This document shows, piece after piece, positions 7,932-14,777 of a stretch of DNA of 58,012 nucleotides (positions are counted from its first letter, which is position 1; each line of letters begins with the position of its first letter). Under the pieces are notes generated by a model. That model was not told where the DNA came from. It searched no databases and saw only the letters and a program-made list of their open reading frames with translations. Both the position numbers and the translations under genes were made by a program. The DNA is from Schlesneria paludicola DSM 18645 (lineage in GTDB: Bacteria; Planctomycetota; Planctomycetia; Planctomycetales; Planctomycetaceae): the NCBI GenBank assembly GCA_945869955.1, contig CAMBQP010000007.1, positions 1 through 58,012 on the forward strand, read 5' to 3'.

Positions 7932-9363
7932 GCTCACCCTTCCACAACGACTTAATCGAGTTCACGGTCTCACGCTCTGGCATCGCCTTGTAGAACGGAT
8001 CCAGGGGATAGCAGCCGGAAACCATGCCATTTCGCGGCGCGGTCGTGCAGTCGCTGAAGGTGCGGCATAACCGTTTCCTGGCTAACGATCTGCCGGCCAG
8101 GACATCTGCCGGAAGATCGGGGTACGACAGCACCATTCGTCCCAAGCCGACGAAGTCCGCCTTCCCTTCACGAACGACACATTGACCGACATTGGGGAGC
8201 CAATCCTGCAAGTACGAATATCCCGTTCCCACGATCACTAGGCCGGGAAATCGGGCTTTGATCGTGGCGGTGGCATCGATCTGCCGCGCGACACCCAGCA
8301 GCGGATCTTCCGGCGGCAAATACCCGTCAGAAGGAGGAAACATCGCGGGTCGCTGCAGATGGGGATTGTAATAGGGGCTGCCCGCGGTACTGCAGACCAG
8401 CTCGATCCCAAGTTCCTCGAGCTGCTGCAGAAACTCGAAAGGCTCGGCAAAATCGATTCCCTGTCCTGATCCATCTCCACCAAACGCGAATCGGTAAGGG
8501 GCGTTCGGCACTGCGGGGAGACCAACACCAGACGTTCCCGGTTGGAAGGGAACAAAATCAAAGATGCTGACCCGCACACCCACCTCAAGACCGGGTGCTT
8601 CCGCTCGGATCCCCGATACGATCTGACGCAGGAATCGTGACCGGTTTTCTAAACTTCCTCCAAATCGCCCGGGCCGGTCGAAGGAGGAGAGGAATTCATG
8701 TCCGAGATATCCATGACAGTGCTTGATGTCGACGAAGTGAAAGCCGGCTTTTTGCGAGAGGACCGCCGCCCGAACGAAATCCTCGATCAACCGTTCAATC
8801 TCGTCATCGGTGAAAATGGCGGAATCGTCATTCATGCCGAATTTCGGATCGAGAATCGGATGGCGATACAGGACGCGTGGTTCAAGTCGCTTCCCATGGG
8901 GGCGGGCGAATCGACCCGAATGAGTCAGCTGCAAACCAATCAGCAGATCGTCGGTCTGTTGAAAGTGTGTGCGATGCGTCTCGACAAGCAATTCGCGGAG
9001 ACCGGCGATTTCGGCGAGTGTTGTTTCGTTGATCACCAATTGATTTGGGTTAGCGCGTCCGTCATGACGCACGGCCACCGCTTCACCACCCCAAATCAAT
9101 TTCGCGCCACTCAGTCCGAAATTCTGCCATCGACGTCGAGTCAGATCGGTCGGCTTACCGTCAGTCGTCCCATCCCAGCCTTCCATCGGCAAGATACAAA
9201 ATCGGTTCCCAATCGTGTCCCGCTTTCGAACGAACGGCTGTCCCAAGGGAGACGAAGGCCCCAAGGTCAACGTTTCATCGAAGGGAAGCGGAATTTTCAA
9301 TCCACGCAGATGCCTTTGGAATTCATCGACGGTCTTGAGCGAGGCCAAACGAGGGAACGACAT
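7921..9363 (-). CDS. NADH:flavin oxidoreductase, Old Yellow Enzyme family, 480 aa
   Basis: FMN-dependent TIM-barrel ene-reductase/dienoyl-CoA-reductase-like enzyme. Seen: the N-terminal ILPMEGWDG near residue 55 (FMN loop), [13 protein letters not shown] (about residue 153, usual histidine-containing substrate/FMN segment), [15 protein letters not shown] (about residue 215, with the HxxxG...LS pattern of the family), and [13 protein letters not shown] near the C-terminus. At 480 aa it is longer than single-domain OYEs (350-380) but lacks the iron-sulfur and second FAD domain of the 2,4-dienoyl-CoA-reductase type. The extra length is an N-terminal extension and an inserted loop. A clear AAGGAG precedes the ATG, overlapping the end of the aldolase gene (4-base gap). 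It is the second enzyme of the catabolic operon; substrate unknown. Confidence 0.85.
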   Translation of the reverse strand: MSFPRLASLKTVDEFQRHLRGLKIPLPFDETLTLGPSSPLGQPFVRKRDTIGNRFCILPMEGWDGTTDGKPTDLTRRRWQNFGLSGAKLIWGGEAVAVRHDGRANPNQLVINETTLAEIAGLRELLVETHRTHFQQTDDLLIGLQLTHSGRFARPHGKRLEPRVLYRHPILDPKFGMNDDSAIFTDDEIERLIEDFVRAAVLSQKAGFHFVDIKHCHGYLGHEFLSSFDRPGRFGGSLENRSRFLRQIVSGIRAEAPGLEVGVRVSIFDFVPFQPGTSGVGLPAVPNAPYRFAFGGDGSGQGIDFAEPFEFLQQLEELGIELVCSTAGSPYYNPHLQRPAMFPPSDGYLPPEDPLLGVARQIDATATIKARFPGLVIVGTGYSYLQDWLPNVGQCVVREGKADFVGLGRMVLSYPDLPADVLAGRSLARKRLCRTFSDCTTAPRNGMVSGCYPLDPFYKAMPERETVNSIKSLWKGEHER

Positions 9364-9366
9364 CGC

Positions 9367-10326
9367 TTACTCCTTAATCCATCGTTGCAGGCGTTGGGCG
9401 ATCTCGCGCAGAATCTCTCGATCGCTGTCAGGCCGTGTCGAGCTGGCGGGATGGGCGCGGTCGCTCGTCAGCCAGCCGCGCAATTTCAAAAACTGAGCCG
9501 CCGAATGTTTATAGGCAGGTACCGGTGACCGGAACGCGAAATGGCCCAAATACTGCAGCGCATCGTTCAATTCGTAGAAATCCGGGTCGCCCGATTGCCA
9601 CAGGTGATCTCGCGTCGCGAACAAATCCGGGGCAAACGTGCTGAGTCCCAGCAGGTAATCGCTACCGTACATGACCATGTCAATCGCCAGGTCGTTTCCC
9701 GTGAAGAGATGAAAATCGGGTCGAACCTCGTCCCGCAATCGCAGCCGCTGCCATTCGAGGTCTCGTTCGAGTGACGAATGTTTCGCACCGATGCATTGCG
9801 GGATACCGAGCCAGCCTCGAATCGTTTTCAGTGAGTAGATCCGACCAAAGGGAGCAAACATGCGGCCGAGTTCGAAGGCAATAAACCGGTCACAGCGTTG
9901 ACCGATCTGAGCATGGGCCTCAATGACTTGATCATCGGATAAGGACGTTAAGCCAAAGGAAGGGAAAATGACGGGTGTCCCTCCTAATCGTTGAATCGGG
10001 TCCAGTTGCTGAAAGTACGCATCGCAGTTGAATGCGGAATCGGGTGTGTCTAAAACGAATGTGCCCGCGACGAAAGGTCGCCCACTCAAAACGGTCTTTG
10101 TCCGTTTCAGCACCGCGACGCGAAATGCGTCATCGAGAAGATTGACGTATCCGGTGTCCATATTCACCGCGGGTGTCAGCCCCGCATCCGACGTACGCAG
10201 GACGTGAGCGTCAAAAGAGGGCCAGTCCACATCGCCAGCAGGCGTAAACGGCAAGAGAATGGCCGAGATGCCGGTAATTTTCCGGCGCGGCACAATCATC
10301 GTTAAGGGATCGATGGTCGAGGGCAT
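9367..10326 (-). CDS. Dihydrodipicolinate synthase (DapA)-family aldolase/dehydratase, 319 aa
   Basis: TIM-barrel class I aldolase/dehydratase family member (DHDPS, KDG aldolase, N-acetylneuraminate lyase and relatives). Seen: the N-terminal [20 protein letters not shown], the strand [10 protein letters not shown], and a candidate Schiff-base lysine K182 in [12 protein letters not shown]. The canonical DHDPS tyrosine segment (YN-x-P) is replaced by FELGRMFAP, so a role in lysine biosynthesis is unlikely. I chose the ATG at 10326; an in-frame ATG at 10299 (MIVPRRK) is also possible, and the frame stays open upstream to 10407 without a better start. It is the first gene of the operon 9367-5716 and probably makes or cleaves a 2-keto acid. 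Confidence 0.8.
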   Translation of the reverse strand: MPSTIDPLTMIVPRRKITGISAILLPFTPAGDVDWPSFDAHVLRTSDAGLTPAVNMDTGYVNLLDDAFRVAVLKRTKTVLSGRPFVAGTFVLDTPDSAFNCDAYFQQLDPIQRLGGTPVIFPSFGLTSLSDDQVIEAHAQIGQRCDRFIAFELGRMFAPFGRIYSLKTIRGWLGIPQCIGAKHSSLERDLEWQRLRLRDEVRPDFHLFTGNDLAIDMVMYGSDYLLGLSTFAPDLFATRDHLWQSGDPDFYELNDALQYLGHFAFRSPVPAYKHSAAQFLKLRGWLTSDRAHPASSTRPDSDREILREIAQRLQRWIKE

Positions 10327-10434
10327 AGTCTGCGGTAACGAAAAAACTTCGGGAAAAGAACTGAGAACGAACTCACCATTGTGCGTCTCGGCCTGCAGTC
10401 TTGGCAACCCATCGGACCATGCTTTTGCCTTGAA

Positions 10435-10611
10435 TCAGACGGTTTCGCCTTTTTCGTCAGCCATTTGGTACAATTCGCGATACCAACTGATGCGTTTGAA
10501 GTTGATGTTGCTTTCATGGACGCAAGGTGCGCGGATCGTTGTTCGTGCCAGGCTTGAGTCGTCTTCGTCAATTGTTGGAAAGTCAACGACATGCACGGTG
10601 CCTCTCTGCAA
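10435..10611 (-). CDS. Possible small ORF or gene remnant, up to 58 aa
   Basis: This minus-strand frame starts at TTG 10611 or GTG 10596 and stops at TGA 10435-10437. It reads like coding sequence: VHVVDFPTIDEDDSS near the start and FKRISWYRELYQMADEKGET at the end. It is in the same frame as the downstream DapA-family gene and about 110 bases upstream of it. I recognise no family. It may be a short leader gene of the catabolic operon or the tail of a decayed gene. There is no clear Shine-Dalgarno. Confidence 0.3.
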   Translation of the reverse strand: MQRGTVHVVDFPTIDEDDSSLARTTIRAPCVHESNINFKRISWYRELYQMADEKGETV

Positions 10612-10721
10612 ATGCGGTCATCGCTCAACTGGTGTGCATTCCGTCAGGTCTTTCTTTTTCGTAAACCCTTCTTTCAAATCCCGTTCCCATCCGCGTTTAC
10701 GCAAGTCTCTCTCCGATTGTG

Positions 10722-10747
10722 ATGCAGGTGTGGTATGCAGGTGTGGT
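10722..10747. repeat. 13-bp tandem duplication
   Basis: ATGCAGGTGTGGT occurs twice head to tail without interruption. It is the first of three unrelated short tandem duplications in this 630-bp spacer. Confidence 0.8.
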
Positions 10748-10865
10748 ATTATGCCGTCTGTCGATTTCCTTTCTGCTCGTGATCAATTGGTTGCAACCTC
10801 CGTTTTGTTCGGGTCGATTACGCGCATCTTTTGTTTCAGGAGTAAGTTGAAATGCAAGACCAATC

Positions 10866-10909
10866 CGCGACAGAGGGGCCTTGCTTTCGCGACAGAGGGG
10901 CTTTGCTTT
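10866..10909. repeat. 22-bp tandem duplication
   Basis: Two adjacent 22-bp copies starting CGCGACAGAGGGGC and ending TTGCTTT, with one C/T difference between them. Confidence 0.8.
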
Positions 10910-10910
10910 A

Positions 10911-10977
10911 CAGTAGTCGTTGCAGAACAGTCGTCGTTGCAGAACAGTCGTCATTGTAGAACAGTCGTCATTGCAGA
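10911..10977. repeat. Four copies of a 17-bp tandem repeat
   Basis: Unit CAGTCGTCGTTGCAGAA, with variants CAGTAGTCG at the first copy and CATTGTAGAA / CATTGCAGA at the third and fourth. The array ends about 90 bases before the Gfo/Idh/MocA start, within its 5' region. Confidence 0.8.
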
Positions 10978-11068
10978 CTCACGAGACATTCCCTGCGGCA
11001 GAAGACTTTGGGGATGAGCTTGGGAGCGGTCTTGGACCGGTCGTCGTAACCACGTTGAAGGAGTGATC

Positions 11069-12379
11069 ATGAAATCACATCGCAGGCGGTTCATGTTGGA
11101 TTTTGGTTCCACGGTTCTCGGCACAACGGCTGCGGCGGTGTTGCGGCCAAGGACGGTGCTCGCGGCTGCTGAGGTCGTCACCGTGGGGATTATTGGTTGC
11201 GGTGGCCAGGGACAGGGACTGGCAAAGCGGTTCAAGTCGACTCCGAATGTTCGTGTTGGGTCTGTGTGCGACGTCGATAAGTCAAATCGGGACAAAGCGC
11301 AAGCCGCCACGGGCGCACCGGCTGCTGTTGAGGACTTGCGACGAGTACTTGATGATCGATCGATTGATGCCGTCGTGATTGCCACGCCCGACCACTGGCA
11401 TACTCCTGCCGCCATTCTGGCGATGGAAGCGGGTAAGCATGTCTATCTGGAAAAGCCCTGTTGTCAGAACTTTCGCGAAGGGCTCATGCTGTGCGAGGTT
11501 GCTCGACGAACCAAAAAGGTCTTTCAGCATGGCACGCAGTTCCGTTCCGATCCGACCGCTCAGGCAGTCATCGCCGCCTTACGGACGGGAATCATTGGCG
11601 AAGTGTTGATGTCGAAGGCCTGGAATGTCCAGCGCCGCAATTCGATTGGTCATGAACAACCGACGTCGGTTCCTGCGGGTGTGAATTACGATTTGTGGGT
11701 CGGGCCGGCGGAATTCGTCCCATTTCAGTCCAATCGCTTCCACTACAACTGGAGATGGTGGCACAACTTTGGCTCCGGCGACATGGGTAACGATGGGGTT
11801 CACGAGTTGGATGTGGCCAGATGGGGGCTCGGTGTCGAAAGCCTGCCAAATACCGCCAGCGGTGTCGGTGGCAAATACTATTTTGACGATGACCAACAAT
11901 TTCCAGACACGATGACCGTCGCGTTTGAATATACCTCCGGCCCAATGAATACGGTGCGGCGCACGCTGATCTACGAACAGCGATTGTGGTCGACGAACTA
12001 TCCTTCTAATGTCGATAGTGGCGTTGAGTTCTACGGCACGAAAGGGAAGATCTTCCTCAGCAAACGGGGTAAACTGGAATTACTGGGCGAGCGAAACGAG
12101 CGTCTCGAATTCCCCGTGAAACCGGCCGAAGGGGGAATGACTCATTACCAGGACTTCGTTCAAGCGATTCTCGATGGCCACACGCCGAAGGGGGATGTCC
12201 AAACTGCGTTTCACTCCGCGGCACTCAGCCATTTAGGAAATTTGGTCGTTCGACTTGGTCGCTCGATCAAACTAGACCCCCTAACCATGACTGTCATCAA
12301 CGATACCGAAGCGGAAAATCAATTGGGCCGCAATTACCGCGCTGGGCATTGGGCCATTCCGCATGCGGAAAAGTTGTGA
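11069..12379 (+). CDS. Tat-exported Gfo/Idh/MocA family oxidoreductase, 436 aa
   Basis: Secreted NAD(P)-dependent sugar dehydrogenase-like enzyme. Seen: a twin-arginine leader (SHRRRFMLDFGSTVLGTT, cleavage expected after about residue 32, LAAAEVV). A Rossmann site TVGIIGCGGQGQG follows at about residues 37-49, then the family motifs VIATPDHWH and GKHVYLEKPCC (EKP, about residue 131), and a C-terminal GFO_IDH_MocA-type beta domain with HNFGSGDMGNDGVHELD. Planctomycetes carry many such exported paralogues. I chose the ATG at 11069 because GAAGGAG sits at ideal distance; a GTG at 11063 lies inside that site. The next gene, a DUF6807 protein, starts 52 bases downstream on the same strand and is probably co-transcribed. 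Substrate unknown. Confidence 0.9.
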   Translation: MKSHRRRFMLDFGSTVLGTTAAAVLRPRTVLAAAEVVTVGIIGCGGQGQGLAKRFKSTPNVRVGSVCDVDKSNRDKAQAATGAPAAVEDLRRVLDDRSIDAVVIATPDHWHTPAAILAMEAGKHVYLEKPCCQNFREGLMLCEVARRTKKVFQHGTQFRSDPTAQAVIAALRTGIIGEVLMSKAWNVQRRNSIGHEQPTSVPAGVNYDLWVGPAEFVPFQSNRFHYNWRWWHNFGSGDMGNDGVHELDVARWGLGVESLPNTASGVGGKYYFDDDQQFPDTMTVAFEYTSGPMNTVRRTLIYEQRLWSTNYPSNVDSGVEFYGTKGKIFLSKRGKLELLGERNERLEFPVKPAEGGMTHYQDFVQAILDGHTPKGDVQTAFHSAALSHLGNLVVRLGRSIKLDPLTMTVINDTEAENQLGRNYRAGHWAIPHAEKL

Positions 12380-12431
12380 TCGAAGCGACTGCAATTTGGA
12401 TACACACAATAACTCGCGAGGGGGGACCGTC

Positions 12432-13406
12432 ATGTCGAAACTCAAAGCGTCTGTCTTTCGGCCGATTACTGCCTGCCTGACGATCGTGTCGATGGTCGTC
12501 GTGGCGAGGGGAGCGGAAGAGATCGAATTTCACTCAGCACCGGACAGGGTCATCATCACGGCCGGTAATCAGCCCATCGCGACGTATGTTTACGCGGATC
12601 AGGAGATTTCTCGTCCTTATTTCGCGCACGTTCATGTCCCTGGTGCCGTTCAAGTGACGCGCAATTATCCGCCGAAGGTGGGTGTCGATCTCGTGGATCA
12701 TGGCACCTTTCATCCTGGTATTTGGATGGCATTTGGTGATCTCGATGGGCAAGACTACTGGCGCAATAAGGCACCCGTCCGGCACGAGCGATTTATCGAA
12801 CCGCCGAAAGCCAACGGGTCGACCGGCTTTTTTACCGTCCAGAATTCTTACTGCCGGGCAGAGGGAACCGACCAAATCGTTTGCCAGGAAACATGCCGCT
12901 ATACGATCTCGATCGAGCCGACGGGATATCTGTTGATTTGCGATTCGGCGTTCCGTTCACCGAAAGAGTTTGCCTTTGGCGACCAGGAAGAAATGGGACT
13001 CGGCATCCGGCTGGCGACGCCCATCACCGTCAAATCAGGAGGAAAAATCACGGACGCTTTCGGTCGTGTTAATGAAAAGGGGATTTGGGGAAAATCGTCT
13101 CCCTGGTGTGACTACAGCGGTCAGATCCATGGCCGCAAAGTGGGAGTTCTCGTGATGTCCGACGAAGCGAATTTCCGCCCATCGCGGTACCACGTCAGAG
13201 ACTATGGTTTGCTGACATCAAATCCATTTGGACAAAAAGTGTTTGGTGATCAAGCGGCCAGTCGCGTGGTCGTCCCCGCGAACGAAACGTTCCGGTTACG
13301 ATTTGGCGTGCTCTTGCATGCGAATACCGATCAGGAATTAGATCGCCAAGCGGCTTTTGACCGCTTCCTCAGCCGCTTGAAAGGATTACCTCGTCCCACT
13401 CATTAG
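12432..13406 (+). CDS. DUF6807 ('PmoA family') secreted protein, 324 aa
   Basis: Exported beta-rich protein of the family often labelled 'PmoA' or 'methane oxygenase PmoA' in planctomycetes. That label is misleading: no membrane segments or copper-site pattern of particulate methane monooxygenase is present. Seen: an N-terminal signal sequence (about residues 1-27, ending VVVARGAEE), the family segments YVYADQEISRPYFAHVHVP (about residue 52) and HPGIWMAFGDLDGQDYWRN, and a histidine-containing core. The start ATG at 12432 follows a strong purine-rich site (GAGGGGGGA). It follows an exported Gfo/Idh/MocA gene, the usual planctomycete pairing, suggesting a joint role in extracytoplasmic carbohydrate turnover (inference). 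The stop codon lies inside an 18-bp tandem duplication shared with the end of gvpJ. Confidence 0.8.
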   Translation: MSKLKASVFRPITACLTIVSMVVVARGAEEIEFHSAPDRVIITAGNQPIATYVYADQEISRPYFAHVHVPGAVQVTRNYPPKVGVDLVDHGTFHPGIWMAFGDLDGQDYWRNKAPVRHERFIEPPKANGSTGFFTVQNSYCRAEGTDQIVCQETCRYTISIEPTGYLLICDSAFRSPKEFAFGDQEEMGLGIRLATPITVKSGGKITDAFGRVNEKGIWGKSSPWCDYSGQIHGRKVGVLVMSDEANFRPSRYHVRDYGLLTSNPFGQKVFGDQAASRVVVPANETFRLRFGVLLHANTDQELDRQAAFDRFLSRLKGLPRPTH

Positions 13407-13438
13407 AAATCAGGACGATCTTAGAAATCAGGACGATC
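13403..13438. repeat. 18-bp perfect tandem duplication between convergent stops
   Basis: TTAGAAATCAGGACGATC occurs twice in a row. The first copy carries the stop codon of the DUF6807 gene, and the second ends within the stop codon of gvpJ. The 30 bases between these convergent genes are therefore almost entirely this duplication; no hairpin terminator is visible. Confidence 0.85.
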
Positions 13439-13784
13439 ACTGAGAAACACTCGCTGATTGAGGCAAGATTTTTTCGGCGCGTGTTGCGGCCAATTCGGCT
13501 TCCAGGCGATTGATTCGATCTTCGAGCTGCGAGACCAGTTTGCTATCGGATTCGCCCAGTTTTGACGAGGACAAATCGGGATTGCGTAACCACCAATCCA
13601 TTCCCATTTCGCGGGCTTTATCGACCGAGGCGATCACTAATCGAATCTGAATTGTTAACAGTTCGATATCGACTAGCTTGATCTTGATATCACCGGCAAT
13701 GACCACTCCTTTATCCAGGACACGTTCCAGGATATCGGCGAGTGAGGACCCCGAGACCGAATGTTGCACTGCGTTTCTGGCCAT
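13437..13784 (-). CDS. gvpJ: Gas vesicle protein GvpJ, 115 aa
   Basis: Small GvpA-superfamily protein, a minor or assembly component of the gas vesicle. Seen: the GvpA-like core LADILERVLDKGVVIAGDI, then IELLTIQIRLVIASVDKA and REMGMDWWLRNPDL. The last segment (KE/REIGMDWW...P.LS) is diagnostic of GvpJ of the Bacillus megaterium type and absent from GvpA. A C-terminal heptad-like tail (SQLEDRINRLEAELAATRAE) should form a coiled coil. I chose the ATG at 13784 with GGAAAAG upstream; a TTG at 13799 is possible. It is the last gene of the operon, 45 bases after gvpK. The order gvpS-gvpK-gvpJ matches that of B. megaterium (established knowledge). Confidence 0.9.
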   Translation of the reverse strand: MARNAVQHSVSGSSLADILERVLDKGVVIAGDIKIKLVDIELLTIQIRLVIASVDKAREMGMDWWLRNPDLSSSKLGESDSKLVSQLEDRINRLEAELAATRAEKILPQSASVSQ

Positions 13785-13829
13785 AGGTCGCTTTTCCAAG
13801 TTCTCTGAATGATCGGATCGCGGTGCCGG

Positions 13830-14186
13830 CTAGAGCAGCTTTCCCAAGGGTCCAAGATCGATATTTAAATCTTCGTCTGTCACGCCAAATTCTGTTTTCA
13901 AACGTTCCATCTGCTCGGAAAGCTGCAGGAACGTGGTCCCCAGTCGCTCGACTTCGTCATCGTTCAACGACCCTGCCTCAACCCGCCTGATCGCCTGGCG
14001 TTCGAGCAGTTCACGCAGAAGTTCGACCAGCGTTAAGACCAGCCTCCCTAACCCATTCTTGACATCGTCGGGATTTAAGGAGATCCGCGACGAACCGAGG
14101 ACCTGCTCGGGTGATGCCATCACCTTGGCAAAATCCTCTGAATTTGCGGAATCAATTTTGGAACAGGTCATGAGAGGTGCGGTCAT
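13830..14186 (-). CDS. gvpK: Gas vesicle protein GvpK, 118 aa
   Basis: GvpK is a conserved accessory protein required for gas vesicle formation; its biochemical role is not settled. Seen: RISLNPDDVKNGLGRLVLTL, then VELLRELLERQAIRRVEAGS, the family hallmark, then a C-terminal helix ending LGPLGKLL. Length fits the family. The start ATG at 14186 overlaps the gvpS stop by four bases (ATGA). An upstream in-frame start would overlap gvpS by 45 bases and add an unlikely leader. Confidence 0.92.
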   Translation of the reverse strand: MTAPLMTCSKIDSANSEDFAKVMASPEQVLGSSRISLNPDDVKNGLGRLVLTLVELLRELLERQAIRRVEAGSLNDDEVERLGTTFLQLSEQMERLKTEFGVTDEDLNIDLGPLGKLL

Positions 14187-14413
14187 GAGGGGTTCACCGT
14201 GACACCAGGGACTGGCGGTGCGGCCCAAGTCCGTTTAGCGGTTTCAACGGACGAGAGCAATACGTTGAGGCCGAGATAGATCAGATCGATATCCGCCACG
14301 GAAATGATGATTTCGCCGGTCACCACGACCCCCTTATTGAGGACCCTGTCCAGCGTTTCACACAACGAAATCCGCTCGTCGCTCTCCATTGCCAGCGGTT
14401 GCCGTTCGCTCAT
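14183..14413 (-). CDS. gvpS: GvpA-superfamily gas vesicle protein, GvpS-like, 76 aa
   Basis: Second GvpA-fold protein of the cluster. Seen: LCETLDRVLNKGVVVTGEII followed by ISVADIDLIYLGLNVLLSSV and ET. This matches GvpS/GvpM-type proteins (KG-x-x-I-x-G-D/E-L/I-I-I-S-x-A-x-x-D-L-I/V-Y) rather than the shell protein GvpA, which has DAWVRVSLVGIELL at this place. The product is short, with a proline-rich tail. GGAGG stands just before the ATG, inside the end of the upstream gene, and the stop overlaps the gvpK start. GvpS-like proteins are minor components; they are not known to form the vesicle wall alone. Confidence 0.85.
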   Translation of the reverse strand: MSERQPLAMESDERISLCETLDRVLNKGVVVTGEIIISVADIDLIYLGLNVLLSSVETAKRTWAAPPVPGVTVNPS

Positions 14414-14754
14414 ACATCCTCCAGGGTCATCAACCGGTCGTACAGGGAACGGGCCATGTGGGAATTTCCAGTTCGCTGATACTCATCCGCAATTCCCATT
14501 AAACGGCTTAACGCCTCTTTTCCTTCGAGCGTCTCATCATGATTCTCTGCCAGCTGAAAGTAAACCTCGATTGCCTGATGTGGCGATTGATTTCGGTGAT
14601 AATCGTCCCCCATCCGTAACAATCGCGACAGAACTTGCGAGGCCAGGCTGGGTGGGGCCTTGGGAACCGTTGAGGTGATCATCTCGACTTCGGCGATGGT
14701 GACCCGAATATCCGAAATTTCGCGTGGGTTGTCATTGACAATTTCAATGGTCAT
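14410..14754 (-). CDS. Small helical (TPR-like) protein of the gas vesicle operon, 114 aa
   Basis: I recognise no named Gvp family here. Seen: a short beta-rich start (MTIEIVNDNPREISDIRVTI), then two helical hairpins. These are SQVLSRLLRMGDDYHRNQSP...AIEVYFQLAENH and EALSRLMGIADEYQRTGNS...ARSLYDRLM; the periodicity G-D-x-Y...A-x-x-x-Y resembles tetratricopeptide repeats. I chose the ATG at 14754, where GAGGAG is well placed. A TTG at 14781 overlapping the upstream stop (TTGA) is an alternative. It overlaps gvpS by four bases, so it is surely part of the operon. A role as adaptor for the adjacent ATPase or as a Gvp chaperone is plausible but unproven. Confidence 0.75.
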   Translation of the reverse strand: MTIEIVNDNPREISDIRVTIAEVEMITSTVPKAPPSLASQVLSRLLRMGDDYHRNQSPHQAIEVYFQLAENHDETLEGKEALSRLMGIADEYQRTGNSHMARSLYDRLMTLEDV

Positions 14755-14777
14755 AGTGGGCTCCTCAGCCAGGGATT

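Noticed and set aside
8698..9528. 276-codon plus-strand frame across the OYE and aldolase genes
   Set aside because: Antisense shadow spanning two well-supported genes.
10911..10977. CRISPR array
   Set aside because: The 17-bp units are contiguous without spacers and there are no cas genes.
12432..13406. Particulate methane monooxygenase subunit ('PmoA')
   Set aside because: The protein is a soluble exported beta-rich protein without membrane segments; the name is a database carry-over for DUF6807.
13437..13784. Reading gvpJ as the shell protein gvpA
   Set aside because: The segment REMGMDWWLRNP and the coiled-coil tail are GvpJ features; the GvpA pattern (DAWVRVSLVGIELL) is absent.
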